Assembly (NCBI RefSeq): GCF_900143025.1
Contig: NZ_FRCT01000001.1
Location: forward strand, 407,554-471,553
Reading direction: 5' to 3'
Length of the DNA stretch: 64,000 bases
From: Ruminococcus flavefaciens
GTDB lineage: Bacteria > Bacillota > Clostridia > Oscillospirales > Ruminococcaceae
Each line of letters begins with the position of its first letter. Within the stretch, counting starts at the first letter, position 1. Shown piece after piece: positions 7,320-16,749 of the stretch. The notes beneath the pieces were generated by a model. That model was given only the letters and a program-made list of their open reading frames with translations, ran no database searches and had not been told where the DNA came from. The position numbers and the translations under genes are program-made.

Positions 7320-10300
7320 TTACGAGAACTTCCAGTAATCGAATTCGCAGTCGCCGCTGAATACCATATAGATATCCTTAACGCCTGTTACGTTGTTCTC
7401 TGCAGCTGCGAGTTCGTTCTCGCTGCCGTTGAGCTCGCCGTAACCGATGCAAGTACCTGAAGTAGAACCTACACAGAACTTAACTACTGCGTTGCCGCTG
7501 CCCTTGACTGTGATAGAAGATACGCCATTCTTGAGATCAACGCCGCTGACCTTGATCCAATCGCCCTTCTTAGCCTTGACAGTTGTGTTGCCAACGCCGC
7601 TTATGCTTATGTTCTTAGACTGGTTAGACATTGTCTCAGCCTGTACGATCTCGTATGCGTTGAGGTTCTCGATCTGGCTTACACCCTTCTGTGAGCCGCT
7701 GCAAGTGATCTTTCCGTTGCTTATAGTTGCCTTATCGATACAGGGTGATCTGTAGTTAAGACCCTTGCCGCCGTTAACGCCCATACGCATTTCGAGCTGA
7801 CGTGAGTGATAAAGTACATAGTAATTGCCCTTGAATTCGATAATTGAGTGGTGGTTGTTACCGCCGTTATCAAGTCTCTGTGTACCTGTATTCTTGAATA
7901 CAACGCCCTGATACTGGTAGCCCTTGAGAGGATCTGTTGATGTCATGTAACCGATATCAGCATTGCTGAATGACTGACCGTTTACACTTGTACCGCCGGG
8001 AACATTCCAGTTGTGGCAGAATGAATAATACCAAGTATTGCCGATCTTGATCATGCTTGAGTCTTCAAAGAGGTAAGGTGTACCCGGATCAATAGGTGTA
8101 CCTACGATGGAGATCATGTCATCGCCGAGCTTAGCGATACGACCCTGCTTTGTATTAGCAGCCTGTCCGTCAGGAACACCGCCGCCGTATGCGATTATAG
8201 CAGTATCTGTATCAGGATCATAGTAAACGCCCGGATCGAAGAGCCATGTTACGTTACTGTTAGGTGTGCTTCTTGAAATAAGCTCGTGTCCAAGAGGATC
8301 CTTTACATTCTTGGTGAATGTCGGGTCATCAGCTGTGATAACGCCGATACCTGAACCATTGTTTGCAAAGTAAAGGAAGAACTTATCCTGTCCCTTGATT
8401 GTCTTCCATGCAGCATCAGGAGCCCATGCGTTATTAGCCCATCTTGCAATAGGTGTGCCGTTAACTCTTGTCTTTGCAACAGGGATCTGACCGTGGTCAG
8501 TCCAGTTTACAAGGTCTGCTGTTGATAAGCAGTTGATGTAGCCTGAAGAATAATCGTTTTCAATAAGCTGATTATTCTTGTATGCGAACTGATCTGCTGT
8601 TGTGTAAACGTAAAGTCTGCCGTCATATACGAGCCAGCCCGGGTCAGCACCGAAACGCTGAGTATAAAGCGGGTTGTTCTCGCCTTCCTTCTTGAAGCTT
8701 TCTGCGAGTGAAAGACCGCTGAACTTGCCCTCATACTTTGAGGTATCAAGTGTAGGAACTGCCGGCTTGTTTACTGGGAATTCCTTGATCTTGCCAAGGA
8801 GGAAATTCTGGAGAAGAACGAGGTCATTAACCTCAAAGGTTCTGCTCTGGTCAACGTCAGCAGCCTGCTGTGCCTTTGAATCACTGAAGCTGCCTGCGAG
8901 GAGGCCCTTTCTTGCGGGGATCATATCCAGTGAGTTGATAACACCGTCTAAGTTAACATCACCGAGGGTAACTTCAACATTTGAATTCTGTCCGGGATCA
9001 GATGTTCCGGGATCGGTGATTGCAGGCTGTCCGGGACCTGCGATAGCTGTACCGGCAGGAGCGCCGATAGCCTCGTCAATGAAGAAATCACAGAGATTGG
9101 TCTCGTCTGTAGTTTCAACGTAGATCTGCATATTTGAAGCGTCAGCAGGGAGCTTATAGTTCTTGTTGATAAGCTGTACCCACTCGCCCTTAGGAGCTGT
9201 GCCTGTAGCGATCTCAACGTAATTAGCTGTACCTGAAGCGTCCTCATACTGGAGAGTGAACTTGAACTCTGTATTGCCGCTCTGATTTGTCATAGCGTTA
9301 ACTGAGAAGCTGTAAGTCTCGCCGGGAGTAAAGATGCTTGAATCAAGTGCAAGTGAAGCACCGTTCCAGGAATTCTCACGGCCGGTGCAATAGAGAGACT
9401 TGCTGCCGGCATACTTAGCTGAACTGCTTGTCTCAACTGAAGCAGAACCTCTGCCTGTCCAGCCTTCTGATGTGCTCTCAAATGTGTGGTGGAACCAGTA
9501 TCCTTCATCTGAAACCTTTGGCGGCTCAGGAGGAGTATAAGTTCCGCTTGCGCCTGCTCTCGGACCTGTATATGGGATACCTGTTGTCCACTGGCTGTCG
9601 GAAACAAGGCTTGTTATAGCGCTGTATGCAGCCTTTGGCTGGTTGCTTCCGTCATAGAGGAGAGGCTGATTGCTTCTGCCGCTGTTCTTATCTGTACCTA
9701 CCCATGAGTTGTTATCGTTTGGTCCCCATACCTGTACGAGAGATACGAAAGGTCCGTTCGGATGCTGTGTATTCCAGTCCATAGCGTGCTTGAAAATAGC
9801 CTTATACTTGTCAGCCTGCTGCTGTAATGTGTACTTGCCGCCTTCTGTTGAAAGGTCAAGCTCAGTTACCTGAACGTCGAGACCGAGGTTGAGGTACTTA
9901 TCCATAGCAGCGAGGTAAGAGTTTGTGTCGCCCCATGCGTTGCTTGCAGCGCAGTTGAGGTGTGACTGCATTCCCATACCGTCGATGAGTCCCTTTGCCT
10001 TGAGTGGCTTGAGGATAGTATTGATAATACAGTTCTGCTTGTCGTTAGCGAACTCGTTATAGTCGTTATAATAGAGCTGGCAGGTTGAAGGAGCATACTT
10101 TCTTGCATAAGTGAAAGCCTTCTCAACGAAGCCGTTGCCGCCGTAAACCTGAGCCCACTTGGAGCTTCCGTTACCGTTTGAAGGTCTTACGCCGCCCTGT
10201 GAAGCAGTACCGTCGTTGATTACCTCGTTACATACGTCGTATGCGTAAAGGTTGAGCTTTGGATACTGTGTAGCGAAAGCGTTGAACATATTCTTTATGT

Positions 10301-11225
10301 AGCTTTCCATACGCTGATCCATTACTGATGAGCTTACCCATGAGCCGTTATTGCTGAAGTTTGTCTTGAAGAACCAGTCAGGAGTCTGGCTGTGCCATAC
10401 GAGGGTATGTCCTCTGAAAGCGATATTGTTCTTCTCAGCAAAGTCACAGATAGATGCGCAGCGGCTGAGTGAAACCTTGACGTTTGTATCTGTTGAGCCG
10501 TTCTGAACGATAGTAGCATCAGGCTTTGTCTCGTTCTCGCACTCGATAGCGTTATGATCCTTCAGGATGATACCTGTGATACCGCTGTTGTTTATTGTTG
10601 AGCCGTTAAAGATATTACCTACACGGAAGTAAGCACCGAATTCGTCCTTGAGTCCCTTGCCGGAAGGTGCTGCGTGTGCCTCCAGCGCAGCCTTGTCTCC
10701 TGTGATAAGGAATTCATCAAAGAAGAAATCGCCTGTAGAATCGTTTGTGATCTTGAGCTTGAACTCGTAGCTTCCTTCAGCTGCTGTGTAGTCGCCCTGG
10801 AGCTCTGTCCACTCGCCTGCGAGGACAGTCTTTGAATCGAGTTCGACAACAGTTTCTTTCTTTGTCACTTCATCAATAGTAAGAAGTGAGAAGTGGAATC
10901 TCTCAGTTGTCTTGCTGTAAACCTTAACACTGTAAGAGTATTTATCTCCGCCAAAGAGATAGAGACCCTTTGAAGAAGCAGCACCGTCTTCAGGTGATAT
11001 ACGGCCTGATACCTTCATGCCTCTTGACATATCAGTGCCTGCTGCTGACTGCGCTGTCAGTTCTACTGTTTCTCCCTCGCCGTACCAGCCTTCATAGCTG
11101 CTCTCGAAATCGTTGTGTACGATCTCGGCAGCATATGTGTGCTGTAACATTTCGGGGAAGGCAGTCATAACTCCTGAAAGGCAGCCGGCAGCCGTAAGGC
11201 TTGCAACTAACTTTTTAACTTTCAT
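7320..11225 (-). CDS. Cellulosomal xylanase/arabinofuranosidase: CBM22-GH10-CBM22-dockerin-GH43-CBM6
   Basis: This 1301-residue secreted enzyme has a signal peptide (1-32), CBM22 (about 35-180), GH10 (about 190-545), a second CBM22 (about 575-725), a dockerin (about 752-816, calcium loops 'DVNLDGVINSLD' and 'DVDQSRTFEVND'), GH43 (about 830-1185) and a CBM6-like module (about 1190-1301). GH10 acid/base is E334 in 'DVCNEV' and the nucleophile is E455 in 'VTELDLS'. GH43 residues are D861 ('DPGW'), D937 ('WAPD') and E1054 ('FEDS'). The two catalytic domains would cut xylan and remove arabinose or xylose side groups. The internal dockerin would attach it to a cohesin. This module order is known from R. 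flavefaciens. A GGAGGAG site precedes the ATG. Confidence 0.93.
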   Translation of the reverse strand: MKVKKLVASLTAAGCLSGVMTAFPEMLQHTYAAEIVHNDFESSYEGWYGEGETVELTAQSAAGTDMSRGMKVSGRISPEDGAASSKGLYLFGGDKYSYSVKVYSKTTERFHFSLLTIDEVTKKETVVELDSKTVLAGEWTELQGDYTAAEGSYEFKLKITNDSTGDFFFDEFLITGDKAALEAHAAPSGKGLKDEFGAYFRVGNIFNGSTINNSGITGIILKDHNAIECENETKPDATIVQNGSTDTNVKVSLSRCASICDFAEKNNIAFRGHTLVWHSQTPDWFFKTNFSNNGSWVSSSVMDQRMESYIKNMFNAFATQYPKLNLYAYDVCNEVINDGTASQGGVRPSNGNGSSKWAQVYGGNGFVEKAFTYARKYAPSTCQLYYNDYNEFANDKQNCIINTILKPLKAKGLIDGMGMQSHLNCAASNAWGDTNSYLAAMDKYLNLGLDVQVTELDLSTEGGKYTLQQQADKYKAIFKHAMDWNTQHPNGPFVSLVQVWGPNDNNSWVGTDKNSGRSNQPLLYDGSNQPKAAYSAITSLVSDSQWTTGIPYTGPRAGASGTYTPPEPPKVSDEGYWFHHTFESTSEGWTGRGSASVETSSSAKYAGSKSLYCTGRENSWNGASLALDSSIFTPGETYSFSVNAMTNQSGNTEFKFTLQYEDASGTANYVEIATGTAPKGEWVQLINKNYKLPADASNMQIYVETTDETNLCDFFIDEAIGAPAGTAIAGPGQPAITDPGTSDPGQNSNVEVTLGDVNLDGVINSLDMIPARKGLLAGSFSDSKAQQAADVDQSRTFEVNDLVLLQNFLLGKIKEFPVNKPAVPTLDTSKYEGKFSGLSLAESFKKEGENNPLYTQRFGADPGWLVYDGRLYVYTTADQFAYKNNQLIENDYSSGYINCLSTADLVNWTDHGQIPVAKTRVNGTPIARWANNAWAPDAAWKTIKGQDKFFLYFANNGSGIGVITADDPTFTKNVKDPLGHELISRSTPNSNVTWLFDPGVYYDPDTDTAIIAYGGGVPDGQAANTKQGRIAKLGDDMISIVGTPIDPGTPYLFEDSSMIKIGNTWYYSFCHNWNVPGGTSVNGQSFSNADIGYMTSTDPLKGYQYQGVVFKNTGTQRLDNGGNNHHSIIEFKGNYYVLYHSRQLEMRMGVNGGKGLNYRSPCIDKATISNGKITCSGSQKGVSQIENLNAYEIVQAETMSNQSKNISISGVGNTTVKAKKGDWIKVSGVDLKNGVSSITVKGSGNAVVKFCVGSTSGTCIGYGELNGSENELAAAENNVTGVKDIYMVFSGDCEFDYWKFS

Positions 11226-11520
11226 TATTTTCTCCTCCTCATAATTAAATTGTATATTTTTCGTTCAACGTTATGATATATTTTATATCATTTTATGCTG
11301 TTATATCAATTCTACTCCTTTACATTATTGTTTGCAACCCAAAAAATAAAGATTAGGTGCACAAAATGCAGAAATGACCATTAAAATGCTGTTTTTTATG
11401 AAATTTTAGTTAAGAAATTACTATCGACAGCATAATAGTGCTATTTCGTAAAATGTGTGATATTTTACGAAATATGTTATAATTATTTTGCTGTATGAGT
11501 GATCGGCAAGCAGGCGTAAA

Positions 11521-11797
11521 TGTGGTAATATAGCTGAAAATACAATGATTTCATATTCGTGGTAAAACTGTACAAAAAAGTGAGATCAGAGGTGTCCGAA
11601 GCGGAAAAACCATGTTTTAAATTACCACAAGTTAACGGTGCCAGTATTTGTTATGGTAAAAATATGACACTGCAATACGCCGCAAATCTTGGTTACTGTC
11701 ATTTTTTGAACTTATGGTGTGAATTATTATGACATTAGGTGTAGTTTGATAGAAAAGTTCATATTTAAATGGTATCATATAGACTATAATACCACAT
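11521..11797. promoter_or_regulatory. Cluster of TGTGGTAA-like motifs upstream of GH31 gene
   Basis: The 605-base divergent spacer between xylanase and alpha-xylosidase has no gene. It holds repeated TGTGGTAA-like words at 11521, 11559, 11622 (reverse), 11653 and 11791 (reverse, in TACCACA). The last overlaps a TATAAT at 11785-11790 that may be the -10 box of the GH31 gene. These could be operator sites; no regulator is identified. Confidence 0.4.
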
Positions 11798-11830
11798 TTG
11801 TGCTAAGACATTTTACAAGGAGTGAAAATA

Positions 11831-14131
11831 ATGAAGGTTTCCGACGGATTCTGGCTGAACAAAAATGGCTATAACGTACACTGGGCAGTCCAGATCTATG
11901 AAGCGGAAGCGGACGACTGCGGTGTAACGGTATATGCGTCTACACAGTGGATATCAAATAAGGGCATGACTCTCGGAGGTCCTATGCTCACTGTCCGCTT
12001 TACGTCCACCCTCGAAAACAGTATTAAAGTTACCATAAGTCACTTCAGCGGAAGCAGAGAAAAACAGCCTTCATTCCCCATAAATGAGGACAGCGGCATG
12101 AGACCTGTTATAAACAGGCTCAGCGAAGGCGGCTATGAGCTCATATCAGGCGATACCTCGGTCAGGATAGGCAGCGAGGGGAAGGAGTGGGATATATCAT
12201 ACTATTACCGCGGAAAGCTCCTTACAAGAAGCGGCTGGCGTACTACCTCGGTCATTACCGAGGAGGACTGGCACAGAGAGCGTGAATGCTTCGGGGAGCG
12301 GTTTTTTGCCCAGTCCGATAACGGGGGAGGTACCTTTATACGTGAGATGCTGAACATTTCCGTTGGGGAGTATATCTACGGATTCGGCGAAAAGTTCACC
12401 ACATTTGTGAAAAACGGTCAGACTGCTGAGATATGGAACAATGACGGCGGCACCTGTACGGAGCAGAGCTATAAATCGGTGCCGTTTTTCGTTTCGTCAA
12501 GGGGCTACGGAGTTTTCGTCAATCAGACGGAAAAGGTAGTTTTTAACGTGGCTGACGAAAATGTTACAAAAACTGCTTTTACGGTGCAGGGGGAGTCGCT
12601 GGAGTATTTTATCTTCGGCGGCGACAATATAGCTGAGGTCATAAGCCGATATACAGCCCTTACAGGCAGACCTGCACTTCCTCCGCCCTGGTCCTTCGGA
12701 CTGTGGCTCTCCACTTCTTTTACTACGGATTACGATGAGGAGACTGTAAATAAGTTCATAGACGAGATGAGCAGGAGGAATATCCCGCTTGATGTTTTCC
12801 ACTTTGACTGCTTCTGGATGAAGGAGTTCGAGTGGTGCAGCTTTGAGTGGGACAAGAGGAAATTTCCCGAGCCCGAAGCCATGCTTGCAAGGCTGAAAGA
12901 AAAGGGCTTGAAGATATGCGTGTGGATAAACCCGTATATTGGGCAGAAAGCTCCTGTTTTCAGGGAGTGCGCGGAAAAGGGCTATTTCATAAGAAACAGG
13001 GACGGCTCGGTATTCCAGTGCGATATGTGGCAGCCGGGAATGGCTCTCATAGACTTTACAAATCCTGAGGCGAGAGAGTGGTTTTCGGCTAAAATACGCG
13101 GACTTGCGCAAATGGGCGTAGATGCGGTAAAGACGGATTTCGGCGAGAGGATACCAACAGATGTGTGCTATTTCGACGGCTCAGACCCTTTCAAGATGCA
13201 TAATTTCTACTCGTATCTGTATAACAGGACAGTGTATGAAGCCTTGAAAAACGCTAAGGGAAGCGGCTGCCTTTTTGCCCGTGCTGCTACCGCAGGCTGT
13301 CAGCAATTCCCTGTACACTGGGGCGGAGACTGCTTCTCGGACTATGAGTCCATGTGGGAGACTCTCCGCGGAGGACTTTCGCTGTGTATGTCGGGATTTG
13401 GATTTTTCTCCCATGATATAGGCGGATTCGAGGCGGAGGGAACTCCCGACCTTTACAAGCGTTGGACGGCATTCGGGCTTATGTCCACACATTCCCGTTA
13501 TCACGGAAACAGCTCTTACCGTGTGCCGTGGCATTTTGACGAGGAGAGCTGCGATGTTTCGCGGCATTTCGTAAAGCTCAAGGGCAGACTCATGCCCTAT
13601 CTGTGGTCAAATGCGGTCATTACCCATAAAACGGGCGTTCCTATGATGAGGGCTATGGCTGTGGACTTTACAAACGACAGAAGTGCGCTTACCGTTGATA
13701 CTCAGTATATGCTGGGTGAGGCATTGCTGGTTGCTCCTGTTTTCAGCGAAGACGGGGAGTGCAGCTTTTATCTGCCTGCTGTGGGCGTATGGACCGATAT
13801 ACAGACAGGCGAGGAGCTGAGCGGCGGCTGGTATACAAGGAAATACGATTATTTCGGTATGCCACTTATGGCAAGACCGCGTTCAATTATCGTTTACGGC
13901 GATTTCAAGGGAACTGCGGACTATGATTATGCCGATAATATGCATATCGTGGTCTATGGACTCGGTGAGGGCGATACTGCGGAGACCTGCGTTTATGACC
14001 GTGACGGAGAAAAGTCTGCGGAGATAAGGGCGGAGCGCAGAGGAGAGACTGTGCATATCTTTGTATCGGGTACGGATAAGCCTTTTACCGCAGAAAGTGC
14101 TCAGGGTTTGGGAATAGTGCTGAATAATTGA
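11831..14131 (+). CDS. GH31 alpha-xylosidase, YicI type
   Basis: This 766-residue cytoplasmic enzyme follows E. coli YicI along its whole length, with blocks such as 'GLWLSTSFTTDYDE', 'FHFDCFWMKEFEWC' and 'GFGFFSHDIGGFE'. The nucleophile is D436 in 'KTDFGERIPTD' and the acid/base is D500 in 'HWGGDC'. It should release alpha-1,6-linked xylose from xyloglucan oligosaccharides or isoprimeverose. The absence of a signal peptide means it works on imported sugars, complementing the secreted enzymes. An in-frame GTG lies nine bases upstream, but the ATG at 11831 is chosen because AAGGAG ends eight bases before it and the YicI family starts with the same 'MKVSDGFW' pattern. Confidence 0.92.
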   Translation: MKVSDGFWLNKNGYNVHWAVQIYEAEADDCGVTVYASTQWISNKGMTLGGPMLTVRFTSTLENSIKVTISHFSGSREKQPSFPINEDSGMRPVINRLSEGGYELISGDTSVRIGSEGKEWDISYYYRGKLLTRSGWRTTSVITEEDWHRERECFGERFFAQSDNGGGTFIREMLNISVGEYIYGFGEKFTTFVKNGQTAEIWNNDGGTCTEQSYKSVPFFVSSRGYGVFVNQTEKVVFNVADENVTKTAFTVQGESLEYFIFGGDNIAEVISRYTALTGRPALPPPWSFGLWLSTSFTTDYDEETVNKFIDEMSRRNIPLDVFHFDCFWMKEFEWCSFEWDKRKFPEPEAMLARLKEKGLKICVWINPYIGQKAPVFRECAEKGYFIRNRDGSVFQCDMWQPGMALIDFTNPEAREWFSAKIRGLAQMGVDAVKTDFGERIPTDVCYFDGSDPFKMHNFYSYLYNRTVYEALKNAKGSGCLFARAATAGCQQFPVHWGGDCFSDYESMWETLRGGLSLCMSGFGFFSHDIGGFEAEGTPDLYKRWTAFGLMSTHSRYHGNSSYRVPWHFDEESCDVSRHFVKLKGRLMPYLWSNAVITHKTGVPMMRAMAVDFTNDRSALTVDTQYMLGEALLVAPVFSEDGECSFYLPAVGVWTDIQTGEELSGGWYTRKYDYFGMPLMARPRSIIVYGDFKGTADYDYADNMHIVVYGLGEGDTAETCVYDRDGEKSAEIRAERRGETVHIFVSGTDKPFTAESAQGLGIVLNN

Positions 14132-14139
14132 TTTTTCCC

Positions 14140-14168
14140 TTTACATTTCGTAAGGATTGTGGTAAAAT
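14140..14168 (+). promoter_or_regulatory. Promoter of CPBP protease gene
   Basis: TTTACA at 14140-14145, a 17-base spacer and TAAAAT at 14163-14168 lie just after the GH31 stop codon. Confidence 0.65.
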
Positions 14169-14201
14169 TATTTTCAGATGTAAACGAAAGGAAGGGATAC
14201 G

Positions 14202-15392
14202 ATGACGGAATTTGATGATACATCAGATCAGAGAGCGCAGTTCGCAGCCCTTAATCATGAAATATATAATCTTACGAAGCAGCTTGAGGCTAAGGAAAGG
14301 GAATATCTCGACTCTACAAAGACCGATCTGTATGACCCTTTCAAAAATCCTACGGAGTTCCGATGGTACAGAGATGACTATTCGGAGATACTTCCGTGGA
14401 TAACGATGCCCGAATTTTCGGTGCCGTTTGAGCCCGCAAAGGTGGAAAAGTCGGCGATACGGCGATATTACAACATCGGCGGATTCACGATGCTGTTTCA
14501 GTTCCTCGCTTCTAATCTTCTGGCTCTGGGACTGATCTACCTTATTAAGTATATACTCGCTGCGGTAAATCCCGATGCTTCGGCAGGATCGATATCTCAT
14601 TATATTAGCAGGAGCTCCATATTCCCTGCAATAAATATGATAACCTACCTTGTGGCAAATATAGGCTTTGCGTTCATAGGATTAAAATGGGCAAAAATAA
14701 AATCCTCGTTTATGATAAAGACCAAGGAGCTGGGCTTCGGCGATATATTGAAGTATTGCTTGTCGGGACTGTTCATATGGGTAGTTGCGGCGTATTTATC
14801 GTCGGGGATAGAGGATATCTTTTCGCAGTACGGCTTCACTACCGATGTCATGGAAGAAGATTACGGCAAAACAGGTATTGGCTTTGCGGTAATGACTGTA
14901 TACAGCTGTATTATCGCTCCTGTAACGGAGGAGATATTCTTCCGCGGTGCGCTTATGAAGATATTCTCGAAATCAAATCAGCATTTCGGAATAATGGCTT
15001 CGGCTGTGTTCTTCGGACTTGCTCACGGCAATCTGCCGCAGTTCATGCTGGCATTCCTCATCGGTATATTCTTCGGACATATTGATATGAAGCATAATTC
15101 AATAGTCCCGTCGGTTATCGTCCATATATTTATCAATTCTATGGTAACTGTGGTCTCTCTGGTGAAGGACGAGAATATGCTCATGGCTGGACTTACACTG
15201 CTTATGTTTGCGGCTGCGATAGTCGGACTTGTAATGCTTATCCTGTTCAGAAAGGAATGTAAGCTGCCTGTTTCAACACCTGCACAGACACGCAGAGGCT
15301 TTGCTATCGCAAAGACTTCCGTGGGCTGTATAATCGCATTTGCGGTGCATTTAGGATATCTTGCACTGCTTATCATCTCTACAAAAAAATAG
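14202..15392 (+). CDS. CPBP intramembrane metalloprotease
   Basis: The 396-residue protein has a cytoplasmic N-terminus with a short coiled-coil-like helix (about 12-38), then about eight membrane spans. The CPBP (Abi, CAAX-protease-like) motifs are complete: 'EEIFFRG' with E243, E244 and R248, H275 in 'FGLAHGNLPQ' and H308 with N312 in 'VIVHIFIN'. In this family the glutamates and histidines hold a metal-activated water that cuts within the membrane. Bacterial members are often linked to bacteriocin maturation or self-immunity, but no peptide gene is seen next to it. It faces a second CPBP gene on the other strand. Confidence 0.88.
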   Translation: MTEFDDTSDQRAQFAALNHEIYNLTKQLEAKEREYLDSTKTDLYDPFKNPTEFRWYRDDYSEILPWITMPEFSVPFEPAKVEKSAIRRYYNIGGFTMLFQFLASNLLALGLIYLIKYILAAVNPDASAGSISHYISRSSIFPAINMITYLVANIGFAFIGLKWAKIKSSFMIKTKELGFGDILKYCLSGLFIWVVAAYLSSGIEDIFSQYGFTTDVMEEDYGKTGIGFAVMTVYSCIIAPVTEEIFFRGALMKIFSKSNQHFGIMASAVFFGLAHGNLPQFMLAFLIGIFFGHIDMKHNSIVPSVIVHIFINSMVTVVSLVKDENMLMAGLTLLMFAAAIVGLVMLILFRKECKLPVSTPAQTRRGFAIAKTSVGCIIAFAVHLGYLALLIISTKK

Positions 15393-15404
15393 ATATTGTC
15401 TATT

Positions 15405-15452
15405 AGTCATAGCGTTTCTGAAGGTATTGTCGGAAATGCTATGGCTTTTTTA
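15405..15452 (+). terminator. Probable terminator
   Basis: An imperfect stem (CATAGC pairing with GCTATG, plus further pairs inside) is followed by a T-rich run, shortly after the CPBP gene. Confidence 0.55.
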
Positions 15453-15598
15453 TTTTTAGGTCTTATGTGTCCTTCTATAATAGGGCATAAAAAAAGAAAA
15501 AATCAATGGAAAACCATTGATTATCAAGAAAATATTTTTTTAATTCTATGTTTTGAACAAAAGCAAAGGCGGTGTTTTGTTTAAAACGGCGACAAAAA

Positions 15599-15621
15599 GG
15601 AACGCCGAGGACGGCGTTCCC
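15599..15621. terminator. Hairpin between convergent CPBP genes
   Basis: GGAACGCCG and CGGCGTTCC pair around AGGA. It lies 16 bases from the stop of the minus-strand gene and likely ends its transcript. Confidence 0.6.
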
Positions 15622-15636
15622 CTGATTTGCTTTGGT

Positions 15637-16620
15637 TTATTCTGTTTTGGGGGCAGGTTCGGAGTTCTGAGTTTTTCTGTAAAGTGCAAATGCTGTCAGG
15701 GCAACGCCTATCGAAAGTATTAAGGTGGTGAAGATACTGCCCTCTATTCCGAATTCGCCGCCTGTAAGAAAGGCTTTGTCGGATATCTGTGTTGTGCGGA
15801 ACAAAGACTCGGTATCTCCCGAGCCGCTTACGCTTATGCCGTAGATATTACCCTGTGTGAAGTTCCATATGGAATGGATAGCGCATACTCCCCATATATT
15901 ATCGAAGAGCATCATGTAAAATGCGGCAAATACGCCGAAAAGTGCAAGGTTTATGAATGGGACGACTCCGAAGCCCGGATTTGCGGCGTGGGCAAGGGCA
16001 AAGGCTGCTGCGCTTATTCCTACGGCTATAGCGGTATGGTGTCCGCCTCCGCCTATGGAGTTCATAAGGTATCCGCGGAAAATGAATTCCTCGCTCATGC
16101 CCTGTACGAAAAATCCCAGCAGGAACAGTGCAAGTATCTTGTAATCAATGCTGTCGCACAGCTTTATGCTGTTTGCGCCAAATGCAACGCTTAGGAGAGT
16201 TATGGCGCTCATCATGGCTATGCCTATCAGGAGTCCGATAAGATAGTGTGGGATAAGTCCCTTTTTTCTGGCGCCCATTGAGCGGACAGGTCTCATTTCA
16301 ACACAGCGGCAGTAGAATATTGCACCGATAGTTCCGAATATGGTGGACAAAAGTGAAGGTATCATTACCTTTGGAACGGCGGATACCTTGGTGGCTATCT
16401 TCATCGACTCTGTTAAATTGAATTTTTCCGTGTTATCAAGATATCCCTGTTTCCTCATTTCTTCAATCATGGGCTTGGTGGTTATTATGGAAGGTATAAT
16501 GGATTCAAGCAGGAATATTACGCCGAATACTACTATAAATGCAAGCAGTATCGCAGTCAGTTTTTTTGAAGTGTGTGTGTGTGACGCTTCGTCAAACATT
16601 TTGGGTCTGTAATCGAACAT
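15637..16620 (-). CDS. CPBP intramembrane metalloprotease
   Basis: The 327-residue polytopic membrane protein carries the CPBP motifs 'SEEFIFRGYL' (E177, E178, R182), H211 in 'FALAHAANPG' and a third motif 'AIHSIWNF' near residue 255. About seven membrane spans are visible. It differs clearly from the convergent neighbour at 14202-15392, so the two are not a recent tandem duplication. Substrate unknown. An AGGTGTTTG site precedes the ATG. Confidence 0.88.
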   Translation of the reverse strand: MFDYRPKMFDEASHTHTSKKLTAILLAFIVVFGVIFLLESIIPSIITTKPMIEEMRKQGYLDNTEKFNLTESMKIATKVSAVPKVMIPSLLSTIFGTIGAIFYCRCVEMRPVRSMGARKKGLIPHYLIGLLIGIAMMSAITLLSVAFGANSIKLCDSIDYKILALFLLGFFVQGMSEEFIFRGYLMNSIGGGGHHTAIAVGISAAAFALAHAANPGFGVVPFINLALFGVFAAFYMMLFDNIWGVCAIHSIWNFTQGNIYGISVSGSGDTESLFRTTQISDKAFLTGGEFGIEGSIFTTLILSIGVALTAFALYRKTQNSEPAPKTE

Positions 16621-16681
16621 TCAAACACCTCCGATATTTATTTTACTATAGTATACGGGACTTGTCAAGGCGTCTGCTTAT

Positions 16682-16710
16682 TTGACATTTCGGCTTGAAA
16701 ATGTTAGAAT
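16682..16710 (+). promoter_or_regulatory. Promoter of ABC exporter operon
   Basis: TTGACA at 16682-16687, a 17-base spacer and TAGAAT at 16705-16710 precede the first exporter gene. Confidence 0.7.
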
Positions 16711-16749
16711 GTAAGTTAGACTATATTTAAAACAGAAAGGGGAATGCCG

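Noticed and set aside
14202..16620. The two CPBP protease genes as a bacteriocin-processing locus
   Set aside because: No small peptide gene with a leader was found nearby, and the two genes are convergent rather than co-transcribed.
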